DNA from: Porodaedalea pini
Taxonomy: Eukaryota > Basidiomycota > Agaricomycetes > Hymenochaetales > Hymenochaetaceae
Assembly: GCA_002794775.1 (NCBI GenBank)
Contig: NBAY01000003.1
Span: 1-64,000, forward strand
Direction: 5' to 3'
DNA: 64,000 bases
A program made the position numbers and the translations under genes. Shown here one piece after another: positions 44,934 to 58,017 of the stretch; position 1 is the first letter of the stretch; each line of letters opens with the position of its first letter. The notes beneath the pieces were generated by a model. That model saw nothing but the letters and a program-made list of their open reading frames with translations. It searched no databases and was not told the DNA's origin.

Positions 44934-46669
44934 ATGAATCCTGGAGAAATGAACGGACACAGCAAAGCTCTCAAGGTAGCTGTCGTCGGAGGTGGTATGT
45001 GCGGCCTTGCGGTCGCTATCGGACTTACGAAGGCAGGGATTGACGTCGACATCTACGAGGCTGCTGTAAGTACGTAGCCTGAATGGATCATCGATGTCGC
45101 TGAACAACATGATTCAATCGAAAGTCGAAGCTCGGTGAGGTTGGTGCGGGAGTTGGTTTAGGTATGTGATTACTTCTGACTGCCACGAACATTTCTAACA
45201 CGTAATCGCTGGTAGGTCCGAATGCTATTCGCGTCCTCCGGGAACTCGGGGTCCTCGACGAGGTCGTAGCCAGTGTACATCCGGAAGTGCTTGCGCCCCG
45301 TCAGTTCCGCTTTGTCTTTGGCCTGGGAGAAAATGACTTAATATTTGATGTACGTCTCGCCAAAAACCTGATTTCCTTCATTTCTTCGTATGCACAGTAG
45401 ACAGAACTAATGACAGAAACGTACAGTACCCCGTAAATCCTGAGGATGATGGGTTAGGCATCCACAGGTCCGCATCCAATCCTTTCACAGTGTTCCGGTT
45501 TCTGAGGACGTCCACAGAGTAACCTTCCTAGAGGCCCTCGTCCACCTTGTCGACGCTTCAAAGACGCACTGCAACAAGCGCTGCATTGGCCTCCGACCCG
45601 GCGTCTCGCAGCGTACACAGCTCTCCTTCGCAGACGGAACCTCCGCAGAGGCGGACGTCGTCATTGGCGCGGACGGCATTCGCTCTGCCGTGCGCACGTT
45701 CGTGGTAGGGGAGAGCGCTAACAAAGACAGCCCAACCGAAGAATCAGATGCCGGCCTGAATATCGTTCGTGCGGCGTTCACGAATACGCTTGCGTACCGC
45801 GGGCTAGTCCCCGTCGAGCAGCTGAAGAGCACAGGTATGAAGATTGACCTGAGTGATCGGCTGCACTGTTTCATTGGACCTGGGAAGGTATGTTTCACCC
45901 CCTTCCTTCTATCTAGCCTTTCTGCTCTTTGCAGCCTACTCACTTTATTGCTCGTCCGCAGCACATACTCACTTTCCCCATCAAACGCGGCACTGTCGTC
46001 AACGTCGTTGCATTCAGCTGCGACGCCTCTATCCCTTGGGGCGCGCGTCCGCTTCCCCCCGGTACGCCATGGGTCACCCCGCGTAGCACAGAGGAATTGG
46101 TCGAGACGTACGCCGGCTGGAGTCCCGACGTACAGTTGCTGCTCGGATGCCTCGCACGCCCCAGCGTATGGGCTGTGCACGCCGTGGACCCGCCATTGGA
46201 ATGTTATGTAAGGGGCAATGTTGCTCTTGTTGGCGATGCGGCACATGGGATGCTGCCCTACCTTGGAGCGGGCGCAGGACAGGCCCTCGAGGATGCATTC
46301 GTTCTTGTGAGATTGCTAACACATCCGCAGACGCAGGTAGAGAACGTGGAGGTGTGTGTGTGCTTGCCTCGTTTCTCTTTCCTCAGAAATCTGCACAATC
46401 CTTGCGTGCATACTTAACTTGCCTGTGTTGACTGGCAGGATGTGCTGAAGGCGTACGACGCCATTCGCCGCCCGCGCGCGAATATGGTGCTTGCGAAAAG
46501 CACAAAGATGGGGGACATCTACGACTGCTTCGGGCCTAGCGGACCGAGTAAAGAGGGGATACGTGCGGACCTGGAGGGAAAGTGGGACAATGTGTGGTAT
46601 CACGACATCCCGGCAGATGTCGATGCTGCAGTGACTCAGCTTGTGGAGGCTGGGGTCTTTGTGAAATGA
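44934..46669 (+). CDS. FAD-dependent monooxygenase, copy 2 (tandem paralogue)
   Basis: Seven exons (44934-45065, 45125-45161, 45216-45349, 45427-45467, 45518-45887, 45962-46351, 46439-46669) give 444 residues, with exon lengths identical to copy 1 (132, 37, 134, 41, 370, 390, 231 nt). Motifs: VAVVGGGMCGLAVAIGL, ADVVIGADGIRSAVR and VALVGDAAHGMLPYLGAGAG. The two proteins are alike over their whole length with scattered changes, e.g. in the stretch after the first intron and in the C-terminal 100 residues. Both read as intact. No partner enzyme (polyketide synthase, P450, transporter) lies beside them, so a full catabolic or biosynthetic cluster is not supported here. Confidence 0.88.
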
Positions 46670-47458
46670 TTAACATTCGGAATATGTGGGTCCAAGTGTA
46701 GTCATGACATACTGCCGATCTCGATTCGCTGTAAATTAGTCGGAGTGCAAATAGGAAATAGGTGCTTAACGTTAACGGGCTTCCCTTCGAACGAATGTCT
46801 CGTACGACTAAGCGTATGGAACCCTGGTGTCTAGATGTAAACAACTTCGCGTGCAAGCTCCTTGATTCGTTGAATACATAAATGTCATTACAAACGTACC
46901 ACGTACAAGACGCATTTCTCCTTACACTAGTACTTCCACACTTCTTTCCTTCACTTTCGCTGTAGAACTCGAGCAGATCATCTACGTCATCCCCACTTCC
47001 GAGCAACACCGCGCACTGCTCATGAATATCGTACGCTACAACATCAAGGATCCTATCATTTAGGCTCAGACTATGTATACCAGTACTGTCTGAGTTAGAG
47101 TCGTAGTTTATCTCGTTCATTCTCAATTGTAATTGTTGTTTTGAGTGACTAGAGCAATCTAAGTGAGACTCGAACACTAAAGACTAGAGCGAGAGCAAAA
47201 AAACATGAGACAAGTTGAGCTGCTACCACACATGACTTCTGGCGTCGAGGCTGTTGCACATTAGACAAGATTTTTCGAAGAAGTGTATTTTAAATCCTCT
47301 TCAAGTCTGAAAAAACGCGGCACGTCGTCCCAACTTATTACCAAATCATATTTTAAAACCTCAGTGATTACTTTATGTACGTAACCCCAAACAAGCTCAA
47401 CATAGTAGAATATTTTAAAAAGATTACCCAAAAGAAAGGTTTTGAGGAAGAATGGAAT
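46670..47458. other. Intergenic, no gene recognised
   Basis: The minus-strand frame reaching 47177 starts antisense to monooxygenase copy 2 and has no recognisable domain. From about 47260 the sequence turns A/T-rich up to the tRNA. Confidence 0.5.
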
Positions 47459-47556
47459 GGCCCGTATGGGGGTCGAACCCATGACCTTGGCGTTCAGATA
47501 GGAGGTGTTTAGCCCTCTTATTAGCACCACGCTCTAACCAACTGAGCTAACCGGCC
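47459..47556 (-). tRNA. tRNA-Ile (anticodon AAU) with a 25-nt intron
   Basis: The minus strand reads GGCCGGTTAGCTCAGTTGG at the 5' end, with a D-loop, anticodon loop CTAATAA and T-arm GGGTTCGACCCCC, closing with ACGGGCC. The exons total 73 nt and resemble eukaryotic tRNA-Ile(AAU). A 25-nt intron follows the base after the anticodon. A-box (TTAGCTCAGTTGG) and B-box (GGGTTCGACCC) promoters are internal. Splicing would need the Sen34-containing endonuclease. Confidence 0.93.
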
Positions 47557-48029
47557 TTAATACCCTTGTAAGGTTTTATAATCTATACGTCGTAAAAATA
47601 AGCATACCACTCAAGTTGCATGTTATGATCTATATATATTTCAAGACAAATGGAATGAGACTGCATGGAGGCATGATAGTTGTTGTATTTAATAAGCAGT
47701 CCTCGAATGTGCAAGTTACTAAATAAAGGGACAAGGTATTATTTACACTCTTCTCCGGTAAAGGAAGAGTCCCATAGCGAAGAGTCAAGGGTAATTGGCA
47801 GTAGTAATACCTTGAGTCCAGCGACGAGATGCTGGTGAATGTCTCAACAAACTTTGTCTGCGAGATATGAAAGGAGGGCTGAAAGAACTTATTGTATATA
47901 CAACATGGTAGCTACAAATGCAACATGAAGAGAAGACAATGTACGTGAAAACAGCGGATTATGAGAGACTATAAGCAGATAGTTGTATGTACAACAAAGA
48001 TATCTAAACGAAGAGAGACATGAGAGAAA
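47557..48029. other. tRNA 5' flank and downstream region of the CCCH gene
   Basis: About 0.5 kb, A/T-rich next to the tRNA; no gene seen. Confidence 0.5.
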
Positions 48030-50813
48030 TCAAAGTGGAGGTGGTGGTTTCGGCGGTAGCCCATTCCCATTCACCTGCACGGCGTTCATCCCATTCTTCT
48101 TCGTCGAGCTCTCCGCACCCGACCCATTCACATTCAACACGCCCGCACTCTGCATGGCCGCGAGCACCTCGGGCAGCTGTACGACCCTCTCGACCCGCTC
48201 GCGCAACGCGTCGACCTGCGGCGCGCTCTCCTGCATCAGCTTCACGACGTCCGTCTTCTGGTCGACGAGCCGCGGCTCGAGGTCCGCGCGGACGGCGTCG
48301 AGCAGCCGTGGGAGCAGCGCAGCGACGAGGTCGTCGACCGTTGGCACATGTGGTGAGGGCGTGGATGGCTTTTGGGTGATGAGTGTGAGCGCGCGCCGGA
48401 GGGCGTGGGTTTCTTCGATGTTGGCTGCTATTTGGGCCTCCATGGCGGAGGTTCGATTGGCATTCTCATCCATTGCGGCGCGGAGCTGGGCAAGAGATTA
48501 GTACGGGGTCACAAAGTAATTAAAGCAACGGACCTCTGCTCTTTCCCTCTCTATCTGCTGCCTCTCCTCTGCCATAGATCTGTCCACCTCTTGTACTCGC
48601 GCTTCAACACCCACAAGCGTCGTAACCTCACCCACAAGCTCTTGCACTTCCTTATCTATCTGTGCCATATCCTCTTCTAGCTTATCAACACGCTCGGAAT
48701 GGCGCACCTTCACGCCCCGCACAAGCTCCTCGCGCACCCGATCGATATGCATGTCGACCACCGCGGACAGCTCTTCCTGCGCGTGCGACTCCGCCTGCGT
48801 GTACAGGTTCTCGAGCTCGTGGAACGATGACTCGAGCTTCGCGACGCGGTGCGCTAACCGCCGCGAGTCGAGCATGGTATCTGTAGGCGTGGATGCAGAC
48901 GGGGCAGGCGAGAAGCGCCCAAGCGTCGCGGAGCCAGAGTCACTGGCATACGCACCGTCATCACCAGTTTTGCGTCGCTTCGTGCCCCGCGCAGCGTCCG
49001 AAGCCTCCCAGTCCATCGGCGCCGATGTGGAGGGAGTTGGCGCTGCGCCAGAACGCGAGCGCGAAGAGACGAACTGCGTGACCTCCTTCATCTGACGGTC
49101 AATCCGACTGATAGCGTCTCCAAGCTCGCTCACGCGTTCCTTAATTTCAGAATGCTCATCCTCGATCAACGCCTTGTTATCGTCCTCTTCCTTCTTCGTG
49201 ATATCATATGGCTTTGGACGTCGACGCACAGGCCAGAAATCCAACTCCAACACCTTCTGATGCGCAGCTTTCGTGCGAGCGCGCGCAGCGTCTACTTGAG
49301 CCTGCACGGTTTGCACAGATGCAGCTATCTGTTCGCGCACGGCGGGCGGGAGGAGCGCAGTACGCTCCGGAGCGGCGAGGGCCCGCAGTTGCTTGATATC
49401 TGCGATCCGCTCGCCGTACGCTCTTTTCGCCAAGATCGCTTCGCTAAGCAGTCTATAGAGACAAGAATATAATCAGTCAATCCTTCACATCCTTCACAGA
49501 ATTAGGGACTCACTCTATCCGTTTGTCCCACAATTCCGCCCGCTCTTCGGGCGAGAGCGGCTCCTTCTGCACCGCGGAGTCCTGAGTCTGCGGAGCATCA
49601 AAGAGCTTTGGCTTCGGTGGCAAAGAGTACAGGAATGTCGTTGTGGACGACGTGGTCGACATGGGCGTCGGTGGGGGTGGCATTGAGAAACTACCCGTTG
49701 GCATCGCGGTCTCTGGTGCAGCACTCGGTGCGAGGCCAGCGCCGCTGGCAACAGACGAACGCGATGGCGGGCGGATGGGTGGAGGAGGAGGAAGTGACGG
49801 TGGTGGATGGGAGGGCGGGAGGGGACTCGGATCAAACGCGTGCTGGGCTGAAATTTAAGTTAGGCACGCATGTGGTCGGGTGAGACACATCCAAATAGAA
49901 TAAAATTCAGAATATATAGCAAGATGGATGAGTAGATAGAATAGAATAGGGGACATACCATGGTCTTTAAAGACGGCGGGCCACCTCGGCGCAGCGACAG
50001 GCGGCGACGCAGGTTCTCGGTCGAACAAGCGGTCCAGCAACGACGCGCCGGGCCTAGGCGGCGTGCGAGCAGAGCCCCCGCTGGTCGTACGCGTGCGCTC
50101 ACGGTCACCAATCGAGATATTTTTGAAACCGGAACCGTGTCTCGAGGAGCTGCTGTCGCGGCGGTCTCTTTCCCCTCGAGAGTACTCGCGATCCCGGCTG
50201 TAGTCTCTTAAGCTCTTGTCCCGCTCTCTTTCGTGGCCGTAGGCCCTCTCCCGCTCGCCCCTGTCGCTGTAGCCTCGCCCCTTGTCCCCGCTCCTGTAAT
50301 CCTCTCTATCCCGATCTCTATTTCTATCCTGATCCAGTATATACGAAGGCGACAGTGGTCCACGACTGCTCATGCTCTTCGCCCTCGACGAGCCCCGATC
50401 TTCCGACATAGACCGGTCCCGTTTAGAAGAAAGGCCAGCGAGACTGAGTCTGGGCGACGCGGGCTCCGTCTTGACATGCAACTCCGGTGTCCTGGTGTCG
50501 CGCCTCGTCCAAGGCGGGTCTGGTGTCCTGGGGATCCGTTTATCGGGGTATTCAAAATACTTGGGTGGATTGGCCAACTCGGCGGTCTCCCAGTCGGGAT
50601 GGTCTGGGTGGGCGTAGAAACATTTCGCGGCCGTCCGTGTGCAGCCTGTCGGGTCGGGATATCCACGCTCTAGCTTGGCCGGGTTAATGCGCGGGTAACC
50701 AAAGTCGTTGTACCACTGACGACGAGCAGCATCAGATGTGCAAGATGAGACGGATTGGGCTCGGCACTAGAGCTTACTTTGCATCTACGCTCCTTGAGCT
50801 TATTTGGACCCAT
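48030..50813 (-). CDS. CCCH-zinc-finger, coiled-coil nuclear-type protein
   Basis: ATG at 50811-50813; the first exon encodes MGPNKLKERRCK. Exon two continues WYNDFGYPRINPAKLERGYP and CTRTAAKCFYAHPDHPDW, giving a C...C-x7-C-x4-H pattern that suggests a CCCH finger, as in RNA-binding proteins. Next is an Arg/Asp/Ser-rich RS-like stretch (SRDREYSRGERDRRDSSSS), a Pro-rich region (PPPPIRPPSR), and from about 49480 to the end a long charged helical region with many heptad-like Glu/Lys/Arg positions (predicted coiled coil), broken by a basic KRRKTG that may be a nuclear signal. The C-terminus is PPKPPPPL. No named orthologue recognised. It is divergent from the gene at 51355 with 541 bp between the two ATGs. 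Confidence 0.65.
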
Positions 50814-51354
50814 TACGGCTGCGAGGCTGCGAGGCGACGTGCTGTGAGTGTCGGGCGCTGTGCTCCAGGCGACGGCGCGTTACTAGATTTTATTTTATTT
50901 TCGTGAAACTGTCGGGATCGACAGACTTTCCTTTAGTGGTTGCTCTGCTCACTGCACGACGACGGCGACAGGAAGGGCTATTACAATGACTACGTTCAGA
51001 ATACACTGCACGCTGTCGACACGCACGACGTGCACGATGTCGGGTCCAACGTGGGGGGCGCGTTGAGGGACAAGCGACGGTGTACAAATAAAGACCTCGT
51101 GTTCTGGTGCCCAAACAGCGTGACCGACATTTATTTATTACGCAATGTTCAACTTCTGAATCCTTCTCTACCGCGATCCCCCATCTCTCTCCTCGACCGC
51201 TCCTCGTCGACGCCGTCGAGCTCATCGTCGCCCGTCGTCGCTGTTGTCGCCCATCACGTCGGCCACAACCTCTTTCGTCACCTACGACCGCCCAGCTCGC
51301 TCCGTTCCCGCCGCGACATCCCTCTCCCCCTCTGCATCTGTTAGTGTTAGGAAC

Positions 51355-52662
51355 ATGGCCAACCCTTCCTCCTCCCACCACGACCGCGACCGTGAACGTG
51401 AGCGCGAGCGCATCGTCCGTGAGCGTTCTCATCACCATCACCGCACCATCTCTTCCACGACACTTCTCCTTATTCTTTCCCTCGTTCTCGCCGTGCTGGC
51501 TGTGATGCTCTCTTTGCCCTCAACCCGCGGTCAGGGTTCGACTGCCTCCAATGCCATGGACGCTCTCCGCGGTGCCGATGCAACTAGCAACGGTGCTGGT
51601 ATCTGGGGCTCTTTCTTCAACCCGCGTCGCTCTGAAGCACTCGTGTCTCGCGAGCACTCCGTCGCGAAGCGAGAGAGTGAAGTCGCCCAACGTGAAGCTG
51701 ATATCCTCGCCAACGCACTTGTCACTTGCCAGCCTTACGCGACCATCACAGAGGTGGTTGAGACGATGGCACCTCTCCCTGTGCAGACTATCTACAAGGA
51801 GGTCATCCACCATAACGAGAATGCGATCGCAGTCTCCGCTCCACTGCCGACCCATGACACTAACACAAGCGAACTCACGCGTCGCGTCGAGGAGCTCATC
51901 CAGCGCGAGACCAAGGTTGCTGAGCGCGAGAAGGACATGGGACGCCGTGAAGAGGCTGTCAACCGCCGCGAGCACGACGCGCAGCGTCGCGAATCGTGGA
52001 TCATGGAGCAGCTCATGTGCGCGCGCTTATTTTCTCACGCCTTTTTTTTTTGCTTCCGCTGACCCTGATATTTTATAACTTCATAGTGCACTCGGCAATG
52101 ACCCGCAGGTGATCGAGGAAGAGTATATTATCGACCAGCCGGCAGGTGGCAAGCGCAAAGTCAAGGTACCTCTCTCGACTCCTCGCCGCTCCGAGCTCTG
52201 AGACGAAGGAGGGCCACAAGTCTCCCGTATATATCTGCCTCCTCGAACATGTACGGATCGTTCCCTCTCCTTCGTCCGGGGTTCGGGACGGTTTTTCCAC
52301 CCTCCCTACCCCGTCAACCAACAATCTTTACTGACTCTTTCTTATCTTTTCTTTTGTAGGCGCTTCCCCTCTCTGACAAAACAGTAACATACACCGAAAT
52401 ACGTTCCGTTCCCGTGCCGCCCGTCTCGAGTTCGAGCCCTGCCCCGTCACCAGCCAGCACGCGTCCGGCTGAGTTCCCGTTGCCAGTCTCCTTCAGCATA
52501 CCATCAGAACCTCCTAGCGTACCGACGCACGTCTCTGAGATCATCTATGAGAACGTACCACTTTCCGCTCCCGAACCAGAGTACGAGGATGTGCAAGAGG
52601 ATGAGGAGACGTTTACCATTCGTCGGGCGGCGCGCAGCACCCCACGTCGGCGACTCTGGTAG
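51355..52662 (+). CDS. Single-pass membrane coiled-coil protein, unknown function
   Basis: Three exons (51355-52016, 52087-52165, 52360-52662) give 347 residues. The start is a basic, His-rich cytosolic-like segment (HHDRDRERERERIVRERSHH), then one hydrophobic helix TTLLLILSLVLAVLAVMLS, so a signal-anchor is likely. After the helix come periodic VSREHSVAKRESEVAQRE and VAEREKDMGRREEAVNRRE blocks, a charged coiled coil. The C-terminal half is Pro/Ser-rich and ends TPRRRLW. The family is not recognised. An in-frame upstream ATG at 51244 would add a Ser/Thr-rich leader and is less likely because it lacks conserved features. Confidence 0.6.
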
Positions 52663-53515
52663 AGGCGTGTGTAAAAGTTTCATTCTGGGCTTGACGGATG
52701 AGTGACAACTCGTGACCCTTCCCGCGGCACGGTCCGCGACGCATATCGATGTATTGTTTCTGTGTTGTTGGCTATACTCTTCTCCGCCTTTTGTCTTGTT
52801 TTTGTCTTGCTTATCGGCGTACTTACACGCGCCGATCCTTTTCTCTCCTATCTTGACTCACCAATGCACTCCACCCACCCATCCCACTTCTCTTTCTACA
52901 ACTCACTGCGATACCTTATTCATCTCTTCCTTCATCTACTCACGAATTCCAACTTACACGCACGACTGATGACCGATATACTTACACATATACACAACGG
53001 ATGGACTGGACTGCCTGGATCATAATATATGTATTCGCGTGTACTGCTGTACATACTCTGCGTGCGTAGCGCGGCGGTACGTAGTGAATGCATATGCTGT
53101 TGGTGTACTTGAGTTGTTTGTGTTCACTCGAGGTTGGGAGGGAAAGCGATTATTCTTGAGTCACGCTTGCTATTCGCTCAATGAAAACGAAGAAAACGAC
53201 CGTTCCTCTAAATATTGAATTAAGACGAAGCGTAACACGAGGAACATAAGCATAAGAGGGTATACAATGGTTTGGCCGTGGTTGAACTCGGTGGTAGAAG
53301 TGAACATATTAAGCAAGAGCCGGGAGCAGAAAGTAAAAGAGGCGAGAAGAGGCGGGAGGTGAGAAGTTTGAAGAGGACGAAGCGTCGTGGAGGAAGAGAA
53401 CACAGATTAAACAAAGATAATGGTAATGCAGAAGTCTCAGTAAACATTATAGAGAAAAAACACTTGAAGCAAAGACCAGACATGACAAGGAACACAGTGT
53501 AAAGCGGTCCGGCGC
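52663..53515. other. Convergent 3' flanks
   Basis: Between the coiled-coil membrane gene and the SMC6 stop. Pyrimidine-rich at first, then purine-rich; no gene or structured repeat seen. Confidence 0.5.
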
Positions 53516-56500
53516 TCAAAGCGTCGTCTGCCCGCGCTCGGGGTCGCCCATGCGGTGCACACGCACGGATGGCCCGAAGGTGACGCTGCTCATGTCCTGC
53601 GGCGTGATGAGGATGTACTGTTTGCTGTCCGACGCGTTCGCCGTGTCGATCTAGTGGGCGACAGTCAGTGCTCAAGAGAAGGGGAGTGAAGGGAGAAGGG
53701 GAACGCGTACCATCATCCTCATGGAGATACGTCTATTGACGGCATCCATGAACACGTCGAATTCATCTGTAGACAGCTGTTGGTATCGAGACACACGGTC
53801 TGCAACGGAGTACACACCAAGGCATCGAATAGGGCACCCAATCGCCTCCCAGAGCGCGAGCAGCAGGCAGATAGTCGAGAACGACTTCTCGCCTCCACTC
53901 AACGACTTCGGGTCCTTGTTCAATCCCTGCGTCGCCGCCTGGTCGTCCGTCTGCACTTTGAGCTCGAGCTTCTGCTTCTCGTGGTCGAAGAGCACCTTCC
54001 CGAAGTACCCGCGACTCCCCAGATGGTGCTGGAATTGCAGCTTCGTGCGTAAGGCGATGTGCCGCCGGAAGTCATGCCAGCGTTCCAGGCGTTTGACCAC
54101 TGATTGTTTTAGCATCTGCAGCCAATGGATATAAGACGCGTAAAGGGAGATGCAATCATATCATACCTTGTTGAGGTTTGCTAAGTTTCTGAGGTCCTGC
54201 TCCGTGGTCTTATATTTTTGCTTGGCCTCGGCAAGAGCTTCCTCTAGCTCCTCGAGTGTTGCACCATTCCTATCGAAACAAATAAGAGATACGAATGACT
54301 AATTTCACTATAAGCATACGCACTCTTTCTCTTGTCTTTTGAGTGCACTCTGAACGGATTTTAACTCGCGTTCAACCTCTGCCAGCTTGCGCGGATGGTC
54401 GACTCTTCTGCCGTCGCAAAACTCCTCTGCTTCCTTCGTCCAATGCTGCAACTGTCGTCAGCAGCTCGTCATGATCCCACCTCAGATAGACGCTCATACT
54501 TCATACTCCGCTTGGAGTTGCTTTGCGGCATCTTCCAAATCCTCGATGACCTTCTGTTCCTCCATAAGCTTTTCTTGCTTGTCATTGATCCGTGCTTGAG
54601 CTGCACTGCGTTTGCCAGCCGCCTCGACGACTTCATCCTATAATGGATAGTCCCGAAGTTAGTTCGAAAGTTCTTTTATTAATCAATTGTACATAAACTT
54701 ACTTCCAAGTCCGTTTTCTTCTTCTCAAATTCGTCGATTTGGGCCTTGACCTTATTTAATTCTTCAAGCAATGGCTTCTGCTCACGGTCAATTTCGCTCT
54801 TCGCGTCAACGAGGTCTCTATACTGATTAAGAATATTGTCCCTGGTCTCTTCTGCCTCCTACAAAGAACAGTTAGTCATGAGTCCGAGAAGCGGTCGTAA
54901 AATACACGAACCTTCATGGCCTCCTCTAAAGAAGCTATATTGACCGGCACATCATCATTATGCTGGCTCTGCACGTTGCGCAGGGTTTGCTTCAGCGTGA
55001 AAAGTTTGTTGTCTAAAGCTCTCGCATCATTCTTGCGAGCAAGAAGGGTTAGTCAAAACAAGGTAATTGTAGCGTCTGAGAAACGTACGTGGCAAGAAGC
55101 ACGCCTTCTGTCTAATTGAACTAGCTCCGTTTTGTACTTGTTCACATTAGCCTGTGCTTGCTTGTAGTCCTTGTCAGCTTGTATCCCTCTTTCCTGCCAA
55201 TGTCTGTGGATTCAAGGTCTCTTTCATATTACGTCGTACTTTGAATGCAACTCAAAGAACTCACCGCCTCTCTGCTGCAGGATCGTCATGGGCAAAATAG
55301 CGCTGCCGATGATCATCAAATTTGAGTTCCTGGATGGGCTGAGAATAGGAACCACCATCGCTAAACCATTGTCGTCAACAGGCATTACCATGGCAATACG
55401 CATTAGAAAAAAGCACTGACGGATAAGCCACCACTCTATATAGATCTGCTGATAGTGCTGTTCCGCCGCGGGCCTGTTCTGCAAGACGCTCGCCTTCTGC
55501 ACGCGTAGCAGCAAGGAAGGTGCGTTCAATGCGACTTTGATTGATAAATATACGTTTCACATATTCATCGGCGAACTAGTCGACTTAATTCAGCAACGGC
55601 GCAAACGAATGCATTGATAATTCATCACCTCGAGAGCCCTTAATACGGTGAGCTTGTCTTCAGGAGGCTCACCGCTCGAGTAGTCGAAAAGTTCATCCGC
55701 TGCGACAACGACTTGCATGTGTGCACTGCGAGTAGTATTATTTGATGTAAGTCTTATAATTTGACAAACGACAGTGTTTTTGACCTACTTATTGGAACTT
55801 ACTAACAGCTTCCTTAGCTCTGCTCGGTCACGAGCGTCGGTGACAGCGAAGGAGGTCATCATGTTTCCCAGTGTCGCGCGCATTAGTTCTGCCCATCGCC
55901 TGTCGCGCAGGGAGACGAACAATCCTAGGGGTCCGACGGGCGTCTTGCCATGCCATTCCATTGCATTAATTCGCTGGCGAACCTGTGGCATGTTACGGCC
56001 AAAGACAGCAAACCTATCAAAGACCTGCTGCTTGAGCTCGCTCGCTCGAGCAGCGCAATGTTCCATTGTCGATTTAGCATTCCCCATGGTCGTCTCCGCC
56101 TCGGCAAGCTTGATCTTTAGAGGGCCTAGCTCCTCGTCGGCAAGCCGGAGCTGATCGTTAATCGCGTTCCGGCGCGCTTCATGCTCATTAATAGCTTCTT
56201 TCGCGGCTTCCAAGTTACGTTGCCGTTCCTCCTGCTCGGCTTTCTTGTCCTCTTGCAGCTTCTTCGTCTCTGAGGCAATTCTTTCCTGGAGGTCCTTGAT
56301 TGTATTCTTCGCGGTTTTCAGCTCCAGAGTCATTTCTTTCTCGCCAGACTAAACGAATTGGTCAATGATGATTTCAGCCATGAAAGAGGGTAGTAAAGAG
56401 TCTACTTACCTGATAACTTCGAATCTTCGTCTTATTGGCCCTTATTTGGTCTGCAATTTCAGTCTTTCGGCTGGTAAGATGATCGATGTCACCAAGATCT

Positions 56501-58017
56501 GCAATCTCATTCTCGGCGCTGGCAATTTTTTCGCTATACTCCGCGTGTTGTCTCTGCACGCATTCTCAGGAAACAATGCAAAGAACCGAGTGGGGATCTC
56601 TACCTTGGCCGCTTCCAAATCATTCCGAACTTTGGGTAGCTTTCGCGATTTCTTTGCGACTTCCTCGATTTTGAGTTTCATTTCCTGGAAATGAGTCGTA
56701 TCAAAGGACAAGGTGAAAAAGCTGAGTGGAGAATTTATACTTCTTCTTTGTCCTGTACGTGAGCCCATGCCTGTTCTTGCTTTAATACAGAAACCCTTTC
56801 TCTTGTCTGCAAAGCCAACTGTGCTCCGTTGTAGCGATTTTGCGCGTCGCGGACAGCGCTTTTCAAGTCGGGTAACACTTCCTTCTTTGCCTCCAGTATC
56901 TTATACGTCTTTCCAATGTTTTCAAGGCAAGACTCGTACTCCTCACTCAACTGTTTGAGTTGAGTCCCCTTCAAGAAAAACTAAGTAGAGGTGTTGTTAG
57001 GAAAGCTAGCGTTTTGTTCATATCAGCTATTACCTCATATTTGTCAGTAGCGTGGGCGATGCTCAAAAATTGTCGAGCAGAATCTAAATAAAAACATGTG
57101 GGTGAGGGAAGGGGCGAAGGACAGATATTATCGTTCTTTACCTTGACTAAGAATGTTCATAGGATTATCAACTTGAATATTCATGTGGTCACAGATGTTT
57201 GACAACTCTTCCTTCTTTGTGCTGACGGTCTTGCCATCCCTACTCTTGATCTTGTACCCACTGGATCCCGACTTGGTAAAGTTACGGGTGATAACGATTG
57301 ACTTTCCGTAAACTTCAGGCTTGTACGCATCATGGCCTTCGTTCTTGATGGTTACTGTTACCTCTGACCATCTACAGGCAATAAACATTACCAAAAGTCA
57401 TCAATTCATTGAGTTTTTGATAACGTACGTTCGACCCTCTTGGATGAAAGATTTCAGACCGCTACCTCGGCCTGTCGTAATGGCCTTCCCACCTAAAGCG
57501 ATTGTCAAAGCAGATAGTACAGCACTCTTTCCGCCTGTTATATTAATGAATAAAATGACTTGGAGGCGTCTGACGGGAGAACCACTCACTTCCATTGTGC
57601 CCTGTATGCAAGTAAATAAGACGAAATTTGCAGTTATAAAATGTATAGATCGCTCACCAATAATGAAGTTTATCTGTGGGCCAAACGTGAATGACAATCG
57701 TGGATGGCACATGAACTGCTGCATCTCCAAGGACTGGATTATGCCGCACTCGGCGATCCTCTATCAGACACGCGAGTCTCAGTAAGTGCAATACAGACTA
57801 GCCTAAGTGGAAAGCTCACTCCTTGATAATTCTGCTTTGCCTCAATAGAGGCCCTGACCTTCTCGCCGAATTTTGCCTCGAAATCCTTTTGCTCCTCGGT
57901 CTCTTCCTCTCGGACGTGGTCATCGTCATCGTCCTCGACGCGAGCGCGCTTGGAAGGCGTTATGATATCCGAGATATCGACATCGCTCTCTTCACCCGAT
58001 GCCCTGCGTTTACCCAT
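53516..58017 (-). CDS. smc6: SMC6, core ATPase of the Smc5/6 complex
   Basis: Smc6 pairs with Smc5 to form a ring that acts in homologous recombination and replication-fork repair. ATG 58015-58017 begins MGKRRASGEESDVDISD, an acidic N-tail as in fungal Smc6. Then RIAECGIIQSLEMQQFMCH, Walker A HNGSGKSAVLSALTIALGG (split by an intron after IIG), WSEVTVTIKNEGHDAYKP, and NICDHMNIQVDNPMNILSQ. Two long coiled-coil arms flank a hinge near 55560-55950. At the C-terminus come the signature SLSGGEKSFSTICLLLALWE and the Walker B segment DEFDVFMDAVNRRISMRM, ending with MGDPERGQTTL and a TGA at 53516-53518. More than ten introns; no disruption found. It is divergent from the Nur1-like gene, with only 192 bp between ATGs. 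Confidence 0.93.

Noticed and set aside
42745..46669. A secondary-metabolite or aromatic-catabolism gene cluster around the monooxygenases
   Set aside because: Neighbours are a LINE, rad3, a tRNA and a coiled-coil gene; no synthase, P450, transporter or regulator is present.
46536..47177. 213-codon minus-strand frame downstream of monooxygenase copy 2
   Set aside because: It is partly antisense to the last monooxygenase exon and has no domain or sensible start.
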